64,000 nt of DNA. Source: JASSUD01 sp031963415. Its GTDB lineage: Bacteria > Pseudomonadota > Gammaproteobacteria > Burkholderiales > Burkholderiaceae. The DNA lies in NCBI GenBank assembly GCA_031963415.1, contig JASSUI010000001.1:1364001-1428000 (forward strand), in the 5' to 3' direction. Positions within the stretch are counted from its first letter, which is position 1. Each line of letters begins with the position of its first letter. A program made the translations under genes and the position numbers. The notes beneath the pieces are model-generated. The model searched no databases, was not told the origin of the DNA, and worked only from the letters and a program-made list of their open reading frames with translations. Below are positions 17,330 through 24,274 of the stretch, piece after piece.

Positions 17330-18850
17330 ATGGCAGGTAGCGAAAGAAATTTCATATTGCGTGCTTTGGACACGGCTGCTTCCTGGATCGTGAGCAAGCC
17401 CGCGGGTGCAGAGCCTGGAAGCAATGTTGAAGGTCGAAAAAAGAATAATTCATTGAGAATTTTTAGCTTGCCTAGTTGGAGGCGAAATTCTAGTGAGTCT
17501 TCACAAAAGATCCAATCTGAAGCTGCTTCTTCGTCAGCCTCAGACACTCCTCTTTCTAGTCCGGCTCGTAGCCATTTCAGCGAATTTTCGCAAGGGACTG
17601 GACATAGCCAGGATGATCCTTTATCAGCCTCAATATCTCTTTCTACCTCTAGTCTTCCTCCTACTCCGACCAGTTCCTATTTTTCTCGTTCAAGTACTTT
17701 GATCGATCAATCGGGTTCTCAGTTAGGTATCTCAGAAAATCGGCATTCGAGAACTATTTATTACGAGGATGGACTTCGTGCTCGTGACTTGGCTATCGCA
17801 CACCAAAGCCAATTGGAACGAGCCAGCAATTACGCAGAAAAGAGTGATACTGAGAAAACCGCAAATCAGCAAGTAAATAAAGGGGGAGAACCACCTTTTT
17901 CTTTATCTGAAGATGAATATTTAATTTCTTCGAATAAATCAAAATTTTTAGAAGTATATCCTAAAAATAAAAAAACAATTTATAGGGATTCAAGAAAAAA
18001 TATTCAAATAAAATTTTTAAATGCCGAATACTCTTTAAGCCAATCTAAAGATTTTTTTAATATGTCAGAACAATTAACAAGATCTATGATTTCACCTGGC
18101 AAGTCAGATGAAATTCGCTCAGTGACACCTAACTCTGTTGCAACGGCGAAGCTTTTTTTGAAGGAGGCTTGTAAATATTTAATATATTCACTTGAAAATT
18201 TTATAGAAGCACTTGCACTTGTTAAGGAATCGAAAAAGCAAGGAGTAGGGAAGAGTAATTATGATAAGAAGATTTCTTCTTATAAAAATAAATCTTCCTC
18301 TTATGAAAAAGAATGCTCTGAATATCTTAAATGTTTACTTAATATTTTTGGAGTAGATCGCCCATCCCTAATAGATGAATTAAGCTCCTCAAAATTATCC
18401 ATCAAAGAATTTAGAAGAGAATTGGGTAATTTTATAGGAGAACGGTTAGAGGAAGGAGTTGCGGCTAATGGACCCGAACATGATCTTTTGAAGGAAGCTA
18501 AGAAGGCTACGGATGAACTTCGAAACATGTTTTCGTCATCTGATCAAATGGACAACCGGGGCCAATATAAAGCTCTTATGGATGAGCTTAATTTATGTTG
18601 CAAAATCTTAACGAGGCTAAACTTTGGAGGAGGCGGGACAGAAGCAGAAAAAAATCGCAATAGATACCAAGAATTATTTATTAATCCCATACTTTCAAAA
18701 ATTAAAGGTATTTCGGTTGGAGATGAAAATTCACTCAGACCCGCTTCACAACCTAATCTCACGGTTGGCTCTGTTGATTTTCCTCTGGGTGCACACCCTC
18801 AGCAAGGGAGGGGTGGAGCTCCTTCCATCAGAAGAAGAGTGAGTCTGTGA
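17330..18850 (+). CDS. Predicted type III effector, cassette 2
   Basis: A 506-residue protein of no family I recognise. The first 50 residues lack a cleavable signal. Residues of about 45-135 are extremely rich in Ser, Thr and Pro (PLSASISLSTSSLPPTPTSS). A helical, lysine-rich middle (about 210-350) resembles cassette 1, followed by a more mixed C-terminal domain and a basic tail (SIRRRVSL). The architecture of disordered Ser-rich N terminus plus helical body is common in type III effectors. AT-rich codons set it apart from the core genes on both sides. The gene is followed by an IS630 transposase remnant. Function unknown; secretion is inferred from promoter and composition. Confidence 0.75.
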   Translation: MAGSERNFILRALDTAASWIVSKPAGAEPGSNVEGRKKNNSLRIFSLPSWRRNSSESSQKIQSEAASSSASDTPLSSPARSHFSEFSQGTGHSQDDPLSASISLSTSSLPPTPTSSYFSRSSTLIDQSGSQLGISENRHSRTIYYEDGLRARDLAIAHQSQLERASNYAEKSDTEKTANQQVNKGGEPPFSLSEDEYLISSNKSKFLEVYPKNKKTIYRDSRKNIQIKFLNAEYSLSQSKDFFNMSEQLTRSMISPGKSDEIRSVTPNSVATAKLFLKEACKYLIYSLENFIEALALVKESKKQGVGKSNYDKKISSYKNKSSSYEKECSEYLKCLLNIFGVDRPSLIDELSSSKLSIKEFRRELGNFIGERLEEGVAANGPEHDLLKEAKKATDELRNMFSSSDQMDNRGQYKALMDELNLCCKILTRLNFGGGGTEAEKNRNRYQELFINPILSKIKGISVGDENSLRPASQPNLTVGSVDFPLGAHPQQGRGGAPSIRRRVSL

Positions 18851-18919
18851 AACTAATTTAAATCTAAGTCACAACGCATAATTAAATTTATGAATGTTTC
18901 AGAAACTATTCAATATGTC

Positions 18920-19190
18920 ATTGGCGTCTTATTGAAGTACCTCTGGTTCACGTGCTTTAAAAGCAAGTCATTTACGTTTAACGAAATACCAAAGCTTTTC
19001 AAGCGATTGAGCTCAGGACTGTAAAGAGGCAAAAAGTACAGTGTTAAACCTTTTCCTTTGTGTAGAAAAGCCAACTCTATTCGATAGCGCGTACGTGATG
19101 AATCGAAGCGTTATCCAAGATAACTTTAAGCGGCTTAGTCGTTCTCTCGTAAATTTCTCAAATTAACTTAAAACTAATATCCCATTTTCA
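18920..19190 (-). mobile_element. IS630-family transposase remnant
   Basis: The reverse strand encodes YERTTKPLKVILDNASIHH VRAIE, then a stop and, in another frame, HKGKGLTLYFLPLYSPELNR. These are the DDE-domain blocks of IS630-type transposases (LDNASIHH with the second Asp, and LPLYSPELN before the final acidic residue). The catalytic glutamate region and the N-terminal half are gone and at least one frameshift is present, so the piece is inactive. It lies between cassettes 2 and 3. Confidence 0.72.
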
Positions 19191-19233
19191 GTAAGCCTCT
19201 TCACATGGCACGTGTTGTTGTCAGTTAATTATC

Positions 19234-19268
19234 TAGACCGTAAGCAAAGGCGAGCGGTCTATTTTTTT
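19234..19268 (+). terminator. Rho-independent terminator after cassette 2
   Basis: TAGACCG (19234-19240) pairs with CGGTCTA (19255-19261), followed by seven T. Degenerate versions of the same block (CCGTAAGCAAAGGCGAG) follow other cassettes near 16550, 20310 and 23050, so the 3' flank is part of the repeated unit. Confidence 0.65.
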
Positions 19269-19390
19269 ATCTGAATTAGGATTTATATCTATTGCTCAAA
19301 AATATTGAAACATAAATTTGGGTTGAAGTGAGGGGGTGTGATGCAAATGTTATAGATAAGTTTCTCATAGTCTTATTTTTATTTTCCAGA

Positions 19391-19451
19391 TTCGTAAAAA
19401 GACACGGTTCTTCGCATTAATAAATGAACGTAACGTAGAAAAGTTTAGGCT
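19391..19451 (+). promoter_or_regulatory. hrpII/PIP-type promoter, cassette 3
   Basis: TTCG at 19391-19394, 16 bases, TTCG at 19411-19414, 31 bases, TAGGCT at 19446-19451. It precedes a 99-base leader containing a short ORF at 19487. Confidence 0.85.
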
Positions 19452-19486
19452 GAAGGTACGGTTTTTGAAGGATAAGAGAGTAACCG

Positions 19487-19522
19487 ATGACTGTGATTTT
19501 TAACGCTTCCCTAAGTGAATGA
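19487..19522 (+). other. Short leader ORF of cassette 3 (11 codons)
   Basis: Encodes MTVIFNASLSE and stop. Its ATG is 35 bases after the promoter hexamer, the same distance as the main start codons of cassettes 1 and 2. Its peptide resembles the leader of cassette 5 (MDVIYNAHF). It could be a leader peptide or a fossil start. Confidence 0.5.
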
Positions 19523-19550
19523 AAAACTTTGAAATAAAAAGGTATAAAAC

Positions 19551-20312
19551 GTGAGTAACACTTTTAACCAACATACGGATAGTGGTCAAAATGATCACCA
19601 TATTGTCGGTAAACATTCTAATGTTAACTTTCAAAAAATTTCAAGAGAGCTAACGGAAGAGCAGCTGGAAGCTAAGAAGAGTTGGGAGGTGGAAACGCCA
19701 GGAATAGAAAAAAATCAAAAAAGATTATCTAATACAGATTTGGCAAGGCTAACGGAAGAGCAGCTGGAAGCTAAAAAGAGTTGGGCGACGAGAAAATCAG
19801 AAATAGAAAAAATTGAAAAAGAATTATCTAATAGAGCATATCTAAAAGAAAGAGAGACTTCCCCTGTTATAGCCCTTGCAGGTCTTATAAAAAAATTTCG
19901 TGAGAAAATTTCTACGGCAATAGCAAAAATTTTTAATCCGACTAAATTGGCTGAGATAGATAAGAAGAACGTAGATAACGGACATCGTTCTCTCCCGCAA
20001 AATAACGCTATAGATAGGGGTTCAAGTTCTGGTGAAATGCACGTTTTGCAAAAGTCATCATCGCAGAGAAATTTTTCTCCGCCATCGCCCCAAATTCCAC
20101 TTCGCAAAGAAAATCTTGAATTAAAAACTCAATATCCTACTCACTCTGATGCATTAAATGAAAAAAGCGATGATTACTTTTACAGAGATTTGAACGAGAG
20201 TTTAGGAATTAAAGAAGAATCACCGAAAAAAATTGAAACTAATCCCTCTCAAGATAAACCTGCACCCCCACCGCGGGACCCACGCAGACCTAGAAAATTA
20301 TCTAGATCGTAA
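19551..20312 (+). CDS. Predicted type III effector, cassette 3
   Basis: A 253-residue protein from a GTG start, preceded by the AAAAGGTATAAAAC block that also precedes cassettes 4 and 5. I recognise no family. Polar N terminus (MSNTFNQHTDSGQNDHH). Two copies of a unit containing LTEEQLEAKKSW, about 33 residues apart, are encoded by near-identical DNA at 19649 and 19748. An amphipathic stretch follows (ALAGLIKKFREKISTAIAKIF, near 105-125), then a Ser/Pro-rich region and a proline/arginine tail (PPPRDPRRPRKLSRS). The polyproline and basic tail could be an interaction site in a host cell; that is speculation. AT-rich like its neighbours. Confidence 0.75.
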   Translation: MSNTFNQHTDSGQNDHHIVGKHSNVNFQKISRELTEEQLEAKKSWEVETPGIEKNQKRLSNTDLARLTEEQLEAKKSWATRKSEIEKIEKELSNRAYLKERETSPVIALAGLIKKFREKISTAIAKIFNPTKLAEIDKKNVDNGHRSLPQNNAIDRGSSSGEMHVLQKSSSQRNFSPPSPQIPLRKENLELKTQYPTHSDALNEKSDDYFYRDLNESLGIKEESPKKIETNPSQDKPAPPPRDPRRPRKLSRS

Positions 20313-20352
20313 GCAAAAGATGGTGATTTATTTTTTATTGATCTATTCAATT

Positions 20353-20412
20353 AAAGTTTTATGAGTAAGAACTAAAAGTGTTTAATAACACAAAATCATT
20401 TTGCTGAAAATT
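20353..20412 (-). pseudogene. Probable short remnant of the dciA-like 3' end
   Basis: TTTTATGAGTAAGAACTAAA and the following 40 bases resemble the 3' flank of the intact dciA-like gene near 23090-23145 and the fragment at 16602. Only about 60 bases remain. This suggests each cassette carried the same right-hand flank when copied. Confidence 0.45.
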
Positions 20413-20553
20413 AAAACGCTATTGAAAAATCTAATCAATTAATCAAGTTATCGTTAGAACTAAGTTTAGATTGAAGTAAGAATGTGCGGTGTTTGAATGG
20501 TGGATAGAGTTCCCTGGTATTTTAGATTGAGCTTTCCCATTGTATTTTCTAGA

Positions 20554-20614
20554 TTCGTGAAAAGCAGCAGCTGTTCGTATTAATGAGCGAGCGTAACGTA
20601 AAAAAGCTTACGCT
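20554..20614 (+). promoter_or_regulatory. hrpII/PIP-type promoter, cassette 4
   Basis: TTCG at 20554-20557, 16 bases, TTCG at 20574-20577, 31 bases, TACGCT at 20609-20614. The flank GATTCG...GTTCGTATTAA is nearly the same as in cassettes 3 and 5. Confidence 0.85.
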
Positions 20615-20649
20615 GAAGGTACGCTCTTTTTAATGGATGAGAGAGAACG

Positions 20650-20721
20650 ATGTCGTTCCTTATAGCGCATCTTTGTTTAATAACACCTGTAACCGTGCTA
20701 ATCCTACAAAGGAACTACTAA
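20650..20721 (+). other. Short leader ORF of cassette 4 (23 codons)
   Basis: ATG lies 35 bases after the promoter hexamer behind a GAGAGAA purine run. The peptide begins MSFLIAHL and aligns in frame with the leader starts of cassettes 3 and 5. It ends 32 bases before the main ATG. Confidence 0.5.
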
Positions 20722-20753
20722 GAAAAAATTAGGTGGATAAAAAGGTATAAAAC

Positions 20754-21899
20754 ATGACTCAGGTAGATAAAAATTTGCTTAGTGAGGAAAGGTTGCCAGA
20801 AGGGCTGAGGAAGATTTATGAACAGTTAAAGCAGATGGAAGAGACGTTGAAAGAAGAGTTGGAGTTGCAGGAGGGGTGGAGGCAAGATTTGTTGAAGGAA
20901 AGGCATCCTTTTTGGAATTCTAAAGAAGATGATGCAGAAATAAAAAGAATAAAAAAAATGATAGGAGAGGTAGAAAAAGCGCAGATTGGTATTTTAGAAG
21001 GAAGAAAAATTCGAGAGGTAAGAGGAATAGAGCTTCATAGCCAAAGGAAAAATACTGACGACTCTAGTGGAGAAAAAGGAAAATCTTTGGAGCCACTTAC
21101 TGCTGGTGAATCTAGCAAGTCCGCTTTACGAAAGATGAAAAAAAGACTGGAGGAAATGGAAGGGGTGATGTGGCAGGCGGTAGAAGAATTGCTGAATTCA
21201 CCACAGTATTCTCCTGAAGATTTTCAAGCCCATCTTGAAAAAATAGCATTTGTACAAAAAATGCAAAAGGATTTAAAAGAGAAAGAAAAAAAAATACAAA
21301 AAGAAGAAGAGTTTAATAAGCATGAAAGAAATGCTGGTGACAATGTCTCTGAACAGCAACGCTCTCCAGAGTCGATTATTTTTCCCTCGATTATTGACGG
21401 TTTTGACCACGGTGCTTCGTTGTCACAAGATGAGAGGAAAAGACAAAAAGAAGATTTAGGAACGGAAGATGTCAATGCAAGAACAAAACAAAAGTTTCCT
21501 CTTATTAGCGCTGCTCGAAGTGCTATAAATAAAATTTTTAAAAAAATATCTGAACGAGTAACTAAATCAGCAACATCTAGTAAATCTTTAGATCAATCCA
21601 TAGATGAATTAAGCGCGGCAATCCAGCAAACATTCGTTGAGATGCGCCGCCCTTATAGCGTTCAAGGAAAAGAAGAGGGAAAACAAGAGGGAAAACAAGA
21701 GCAATATTCTTCATTAGGCAACTCTTCTGCTTTGAACTCACTAACAGATGCAACAAATTTATCGGGTGGAAATAATTCAAAGCTAACGTGTGTTTTACCT
21801 CTCAAGGTGCAGAAAACCTCTGCACAATCGGGAGGAGATAGCCAAAAAAGGGCATCTAACTCTTCAGCTAAATCTTCGATAAGAGTGCGCAGAAGGTAA
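20754..21899 (+). CDS. Predicted type III effector, cassette 4 (coiled-coil)
   Basis: A 381-residue, highly charged protein of no family I recognise. Strong coiled-coil character covers residues of about 15-90 (EQLKQMEETLKEELELQEGW) and 120-190 (KMKKRLEEMEGVMWQAVEEL; KEKEKKIQKEEEFN). An amphipathic helix near 250-275 (ISAARSAINKIFKKISERV) resembles one in cassette 3. There is a tandem GKQEGKQE and a Ser-rich C terminus with a basic end (SSIRVRRR). No signal peptide. The start ATG follows GGTATAAAAC as in cassette 3. Sequestering or scaffold functions are common for coiled-coil effectors, but nothing here shows one. Confidence 0.75.
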   Translation: MTQVDKNLLSEERLPEGLRKIYEQLKQMEETLKEELELQEGWRQDLLKERHPFWNSKEDDAEIKRIKKMIGEVEKAQIGILEGRKIREVRGIELHSQRKNTDDSSGEKGKSLEPLTAGESSKSALRKMKKRLEEMEGVMWQAVEELLNSPQYSPEDFQAHLEKIAFVQKMQKDLKEKEKKIQKEEEFNKHERNAGDNVSEQQRSPESIIFPSIIDGFDHGASLSQDERKRQKEDLGTEDVNARTKQKFPLISAARSAINKIFKKISERVTKSATSSKSLDQSIDELSAAIQQTFVEMRRPYSVQGKEEGKQEGKQEQYSSLGNSSALNSLTDATNLSGGNNSKLTCVLPLKVQKTSAQSGGDSQKRASNSSAKSSIRVRRR

Positions 21900-22054
21900 A
21901 TCAATGCTAGTTTATTTTTCCGTTCTTTGTGGATTGCCAAGTACCACATATTGATTATCCAAACCGCCAGCATAAGTAAGAGATTTTTTTATCTAAAATC
22001 AAACCTTTCCCATTTTTTATTGCGTTTAACCCGTCGTTATTTTTATTTTTTAGA

Positions 22055-22115
22055 TTCGCGGTAAAGCACAGCTATTCGTATTAACAAGGGAATGTCACGT
22101 AAAAAATTTTAGGCT
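22055..22115 (+). promoter_or_regulatory. hrpII/PIP-type promoter, cassette 5
   Basis: TTCG at 22055-22058, 16 bases, TTCG at 22075-22078, 31 bases, TAGGCT at 22110-22115. Fifth copy with the same spacing. Confidence 0.85.
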
Positions 22116-22149
22116 ATAAATGAGATATTTTGAAGGATTAGTAAGAGCG

Positions 22150-22233
22150 ATGGACGTTATTTATAACGCACATTTTCCTAATGACAGGAATAACACTGCT
22201 AATCCTACGGAAAAACTACTACGAAGAAATTAA
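22150..22233 (+). other. Short leader ORF of cassette 5 (27 codons)
   Basis: Encodes a peptide starting MDVIYNAHFPND. Its ATG is 34 bases after the promoter hexamer, and its start resembles the leader of cassette 3 (MTVIFNASLSE). It ends 21 bases before the main ATG. Confidence 0.5.
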
Positions 22234-22254
22234 GCGAATGAAGAGGTATAAGAC

Positions 22255-22992
22255 ATGACTACCCATGATGATAATAAAAATAATGAAATTGCTTCTAATA
22301 ATTTTGATCGAGAAAAAAGCTGGGTAAATTTCTTTTTTGCTAAAGACTTTCGGCTAGAGACACAAGAAGAAATGAAAGAAAAGCTGAAATGGTTGGAAAG
22401 TTTGAATAATTTTTTGGAGAAGGAAGGGAAGGAGTTAAATAAATTGGATGAGTCATTAGATTTGTCTGAAGAGCGTGAAATAAATAATATGGAGATAAAA
22501 AAGATCAATGAGACATTGGAATTATTAAATGCAAGAGAGACTAAATCTGTTGATGAGAATATGCTGCAAGCGGAGCGAGATTCAAGTTGGAAGGCTATCT
22601 CCACAGGAATACAACAGGTTCTTTCTAGTATTGGCGCTGCTGTGGGTCTTATAAAAAGAGAATTTTTCGAATTGGGGAATGAGCGGCAGCAGAAGGCTAA
22701 CGACAACACCCATGGGGGGCTGCCGACTGCAGAGTATAAAAGAGATAGCCAACCCTCTATCTCATCTAGTGGCTCCACGAATATCGACAACGTTAGTTCA
22801 ACAGCAAAGCCTTCCCTATCAGAAGAACCGCTTCGTAAAAACCTAGAAATTCAGAAACGCGAAGCACTTCGAAGAGCGATTTCTTTATCAGGTAGAAGTA
22901 ATTCAATAGAAGCACATCGTAGGACGCAAAGCCCGCATAGCGGAGAAAGCTATAGCTCGCAGGTTAAACGCTCGAGAAGAAGAAGCTTTTGA
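22255..22992 (+). CDS. Predicted type III effector, cassette 5
   Basis: A 245-residue protein with a polar, Asn/Asp-rich N terminus (MTTHDDNKNNEIASNN) and a predicted coiled coil near residues 38-105. A more hydrophobic amphipathic stretch follows (ISTGIQQVLSSIGAAVGLIK, about 120-140). After that comes a disordered Ser-rich region and a basic tail (KRSRRRSF). I recognise no family. The layout (polar start, helical body, hydrophobic amphipathic segment, Ser-rich basic end) is that of cassettes 3 and 4. It is the last cassette before the intact dciA-like gene, which lies on the opposite strand about 100 bases on. Confidence 0.75.
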   Translation: MTTHDDNKNNEIASNNFDREKSWVNFFFAKDFRLETQEEMKEKLKWLESLNNFLEKEGKELNKLDESLDLSEEREINNMEIKKINETLELLNARETKSVDENMLQAERDSSWKAISTGIQQVLSSIGAAVGLIKREFFELGNERQQKANDNTHGGLPTAEYKRDSQPSISSSGSTNIDNVSSTAKPSLSEEPLRKNLEIQKREALRRAISLSGRSNSIEAHRRTQSPHSGESYSSQVKRSRRRSF

Positions 22993-23091
22993 TTTTCCCT
23001 TACTTTATTTTTCCGTTTTTAGCAGAGTACCAAGCCCCACAATTTAATTATTTAGACAGTAAGCAAAGACGAGCGATCTGTTTTGAAATTT

Positions 23092-23556
23092 TTATGAGCA
23101 AGAATTAAAAGAATTTTGATATCGCGAGACCATTCTGTTAAGCGCACTTTGCAATGGCGAAGGCTCAAGTTGTTCACTTAATTGTTGCAGTTGCGCGAAG
23201 CCAGTAGCTGTGAGGTGAGCTTGTTTGATGGGGGCTGGCTGATGAGTGAGGGGCGGCAGCTGGGGCCTTATACGGATTTTTAAGTTTTGGATTAACCAGC
23301 CGCGTTGCTGCAGAGATTGTGTTAACCCTGGGGCGAGGTGACGTAGGCGAGCAGCGCAAGCGTTGTGATTGGTGAACAGAGTGAGAGTGCTCTCTTGCAG
23401 TAAGCCAGGTAGGACGTGTGGTGCTAGATAGTCTGGTAGCAATGCCAGCAGGTCTTGGTTAAGCGCGTTGATTTGCTCAATACTCGCTCGCAACTGCATA
23501 AATGGCTGGTGGCTTTCAAGTACTGTTAGCAAATGGCGTTGTGGTAGATGCTTCAT
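23092..23556 (-). CDS. DUF721/DciA-like protein
   Basis: A 154-residue protein resembling the DUF721 family, whose studied members (DciA) bind the replicative helicase DnaB. Features are the small central fold with TLTLFTNHNACAARLRHLAPGL, typical of the family, and a C-terminal tail with LQQLSEQLEPSPLQSALNRMV. A DUF721 gene next to lpxC and ahead of secA is the usual Burkholderia arrangement, which supports the call. It runs convergently to the cassette array. Two or more dead copies of its 3' end occur inside the array. The helicase-loading role is family knowledge and not visible here. Confidence 0.75.
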   Translation of the reverse strand: MKHLPQRHLLTVLESHQPFMQLRASIEQINALNQDLLALLPDYLAPHVLPGLLQESTLTLFTNHNACAARLRHLAPGLTQSLQQRGWLIQNLKIRIRPQLPPLTHQPAPIKQAHLTATGFAQLQQLSEQLEPSPLQSALNRMVSRYQNSFNSCS

Positions 23557-24274
23557 AAGATCATGAGGACGCTGGACAAAGCGATGGCAGTGTTATGCGA
23601 GGACTTCTTCAATCAATTAGTGTTCCATTCGCAACGTCTTCTTTAAGAAACCTTTGTATCACTTCTGTAGCGACAGGATGGTCAATTGAGGTTTCCTTGC
23701 CGTATTACTGTTTAGTCGTAGCATTCCTGGTAAGAGGGGGTATGAAAATTCTATTCTCTAATTTAAAAGCAAGTTAGCCAATCGGATGATTTTTACTTCA
23801 ATTTATTGCGTAGACAATATTATAAGATTCGCGCAAAGGAGTGCTTGAGAACTTTTGCATAAGGCCGTGGGCAAGGCATACCTCCGCATACAGTAATTAG
23901 CACGGCGACAAAGCATAACGCTGCCATTGGAAGCTTGCCCAGGAGACCTCAAGTAATCTTTTTAAGATTACGCTTATTGCATTTGGTCTGTATTGCTGCA
24001 AGTGCCTCGCCTGTTCGGCTAAATGTCAAAAGCAGTGGTGTAGCACGGCTATAGCTGCGTGATAGAATGCCCCGTTGCATTTTAGGGATTGTTTAACGTT
24101 TTCACATCGAGGCGCGCTTTTTCTACCAGTACAACTAGTACTTCTGTGAAGCCGATACCTTCAAGAAAACTTTAAATAGACTTAAAAGCACTTCGTATAG
24201 CACCAGAGAATAAGCCTGCTGCCTATTATCTGTTTATCTTTCTGACTCACTAACCGCGTTCCTTTCTTTATTTA
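23557..24274. other. Gene-poor spacer before secA
   Basis: About 720 bases with no convincing gene. In related genomes an M23 peptidase gene occurs here; I see no recognisable remnant. A 60-codon frame at 23595-23777 has no family features and is not called. The right part holds a degenerate family-1 palindrome, and the secA promoter must lie here. Confidence 0.5.
24088..24181. repeat. Degenerate family-1 palindrome before secA
   Basis: ATTGTTTAACGTTTTC on the left and GAAAACTTTAAATAGACT on the right, with the core CCAGTACAACTAGTACTTC. It matches the arm and GTAC core of the elements in the division cluster, with more changes. Confidence 0.6.

Noticed and set aside
23595..23777. 60-codon frame downstream of the dciA-like gene
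   Set aside because: No ribosome-binding site, no family features, in a decayed spacer.
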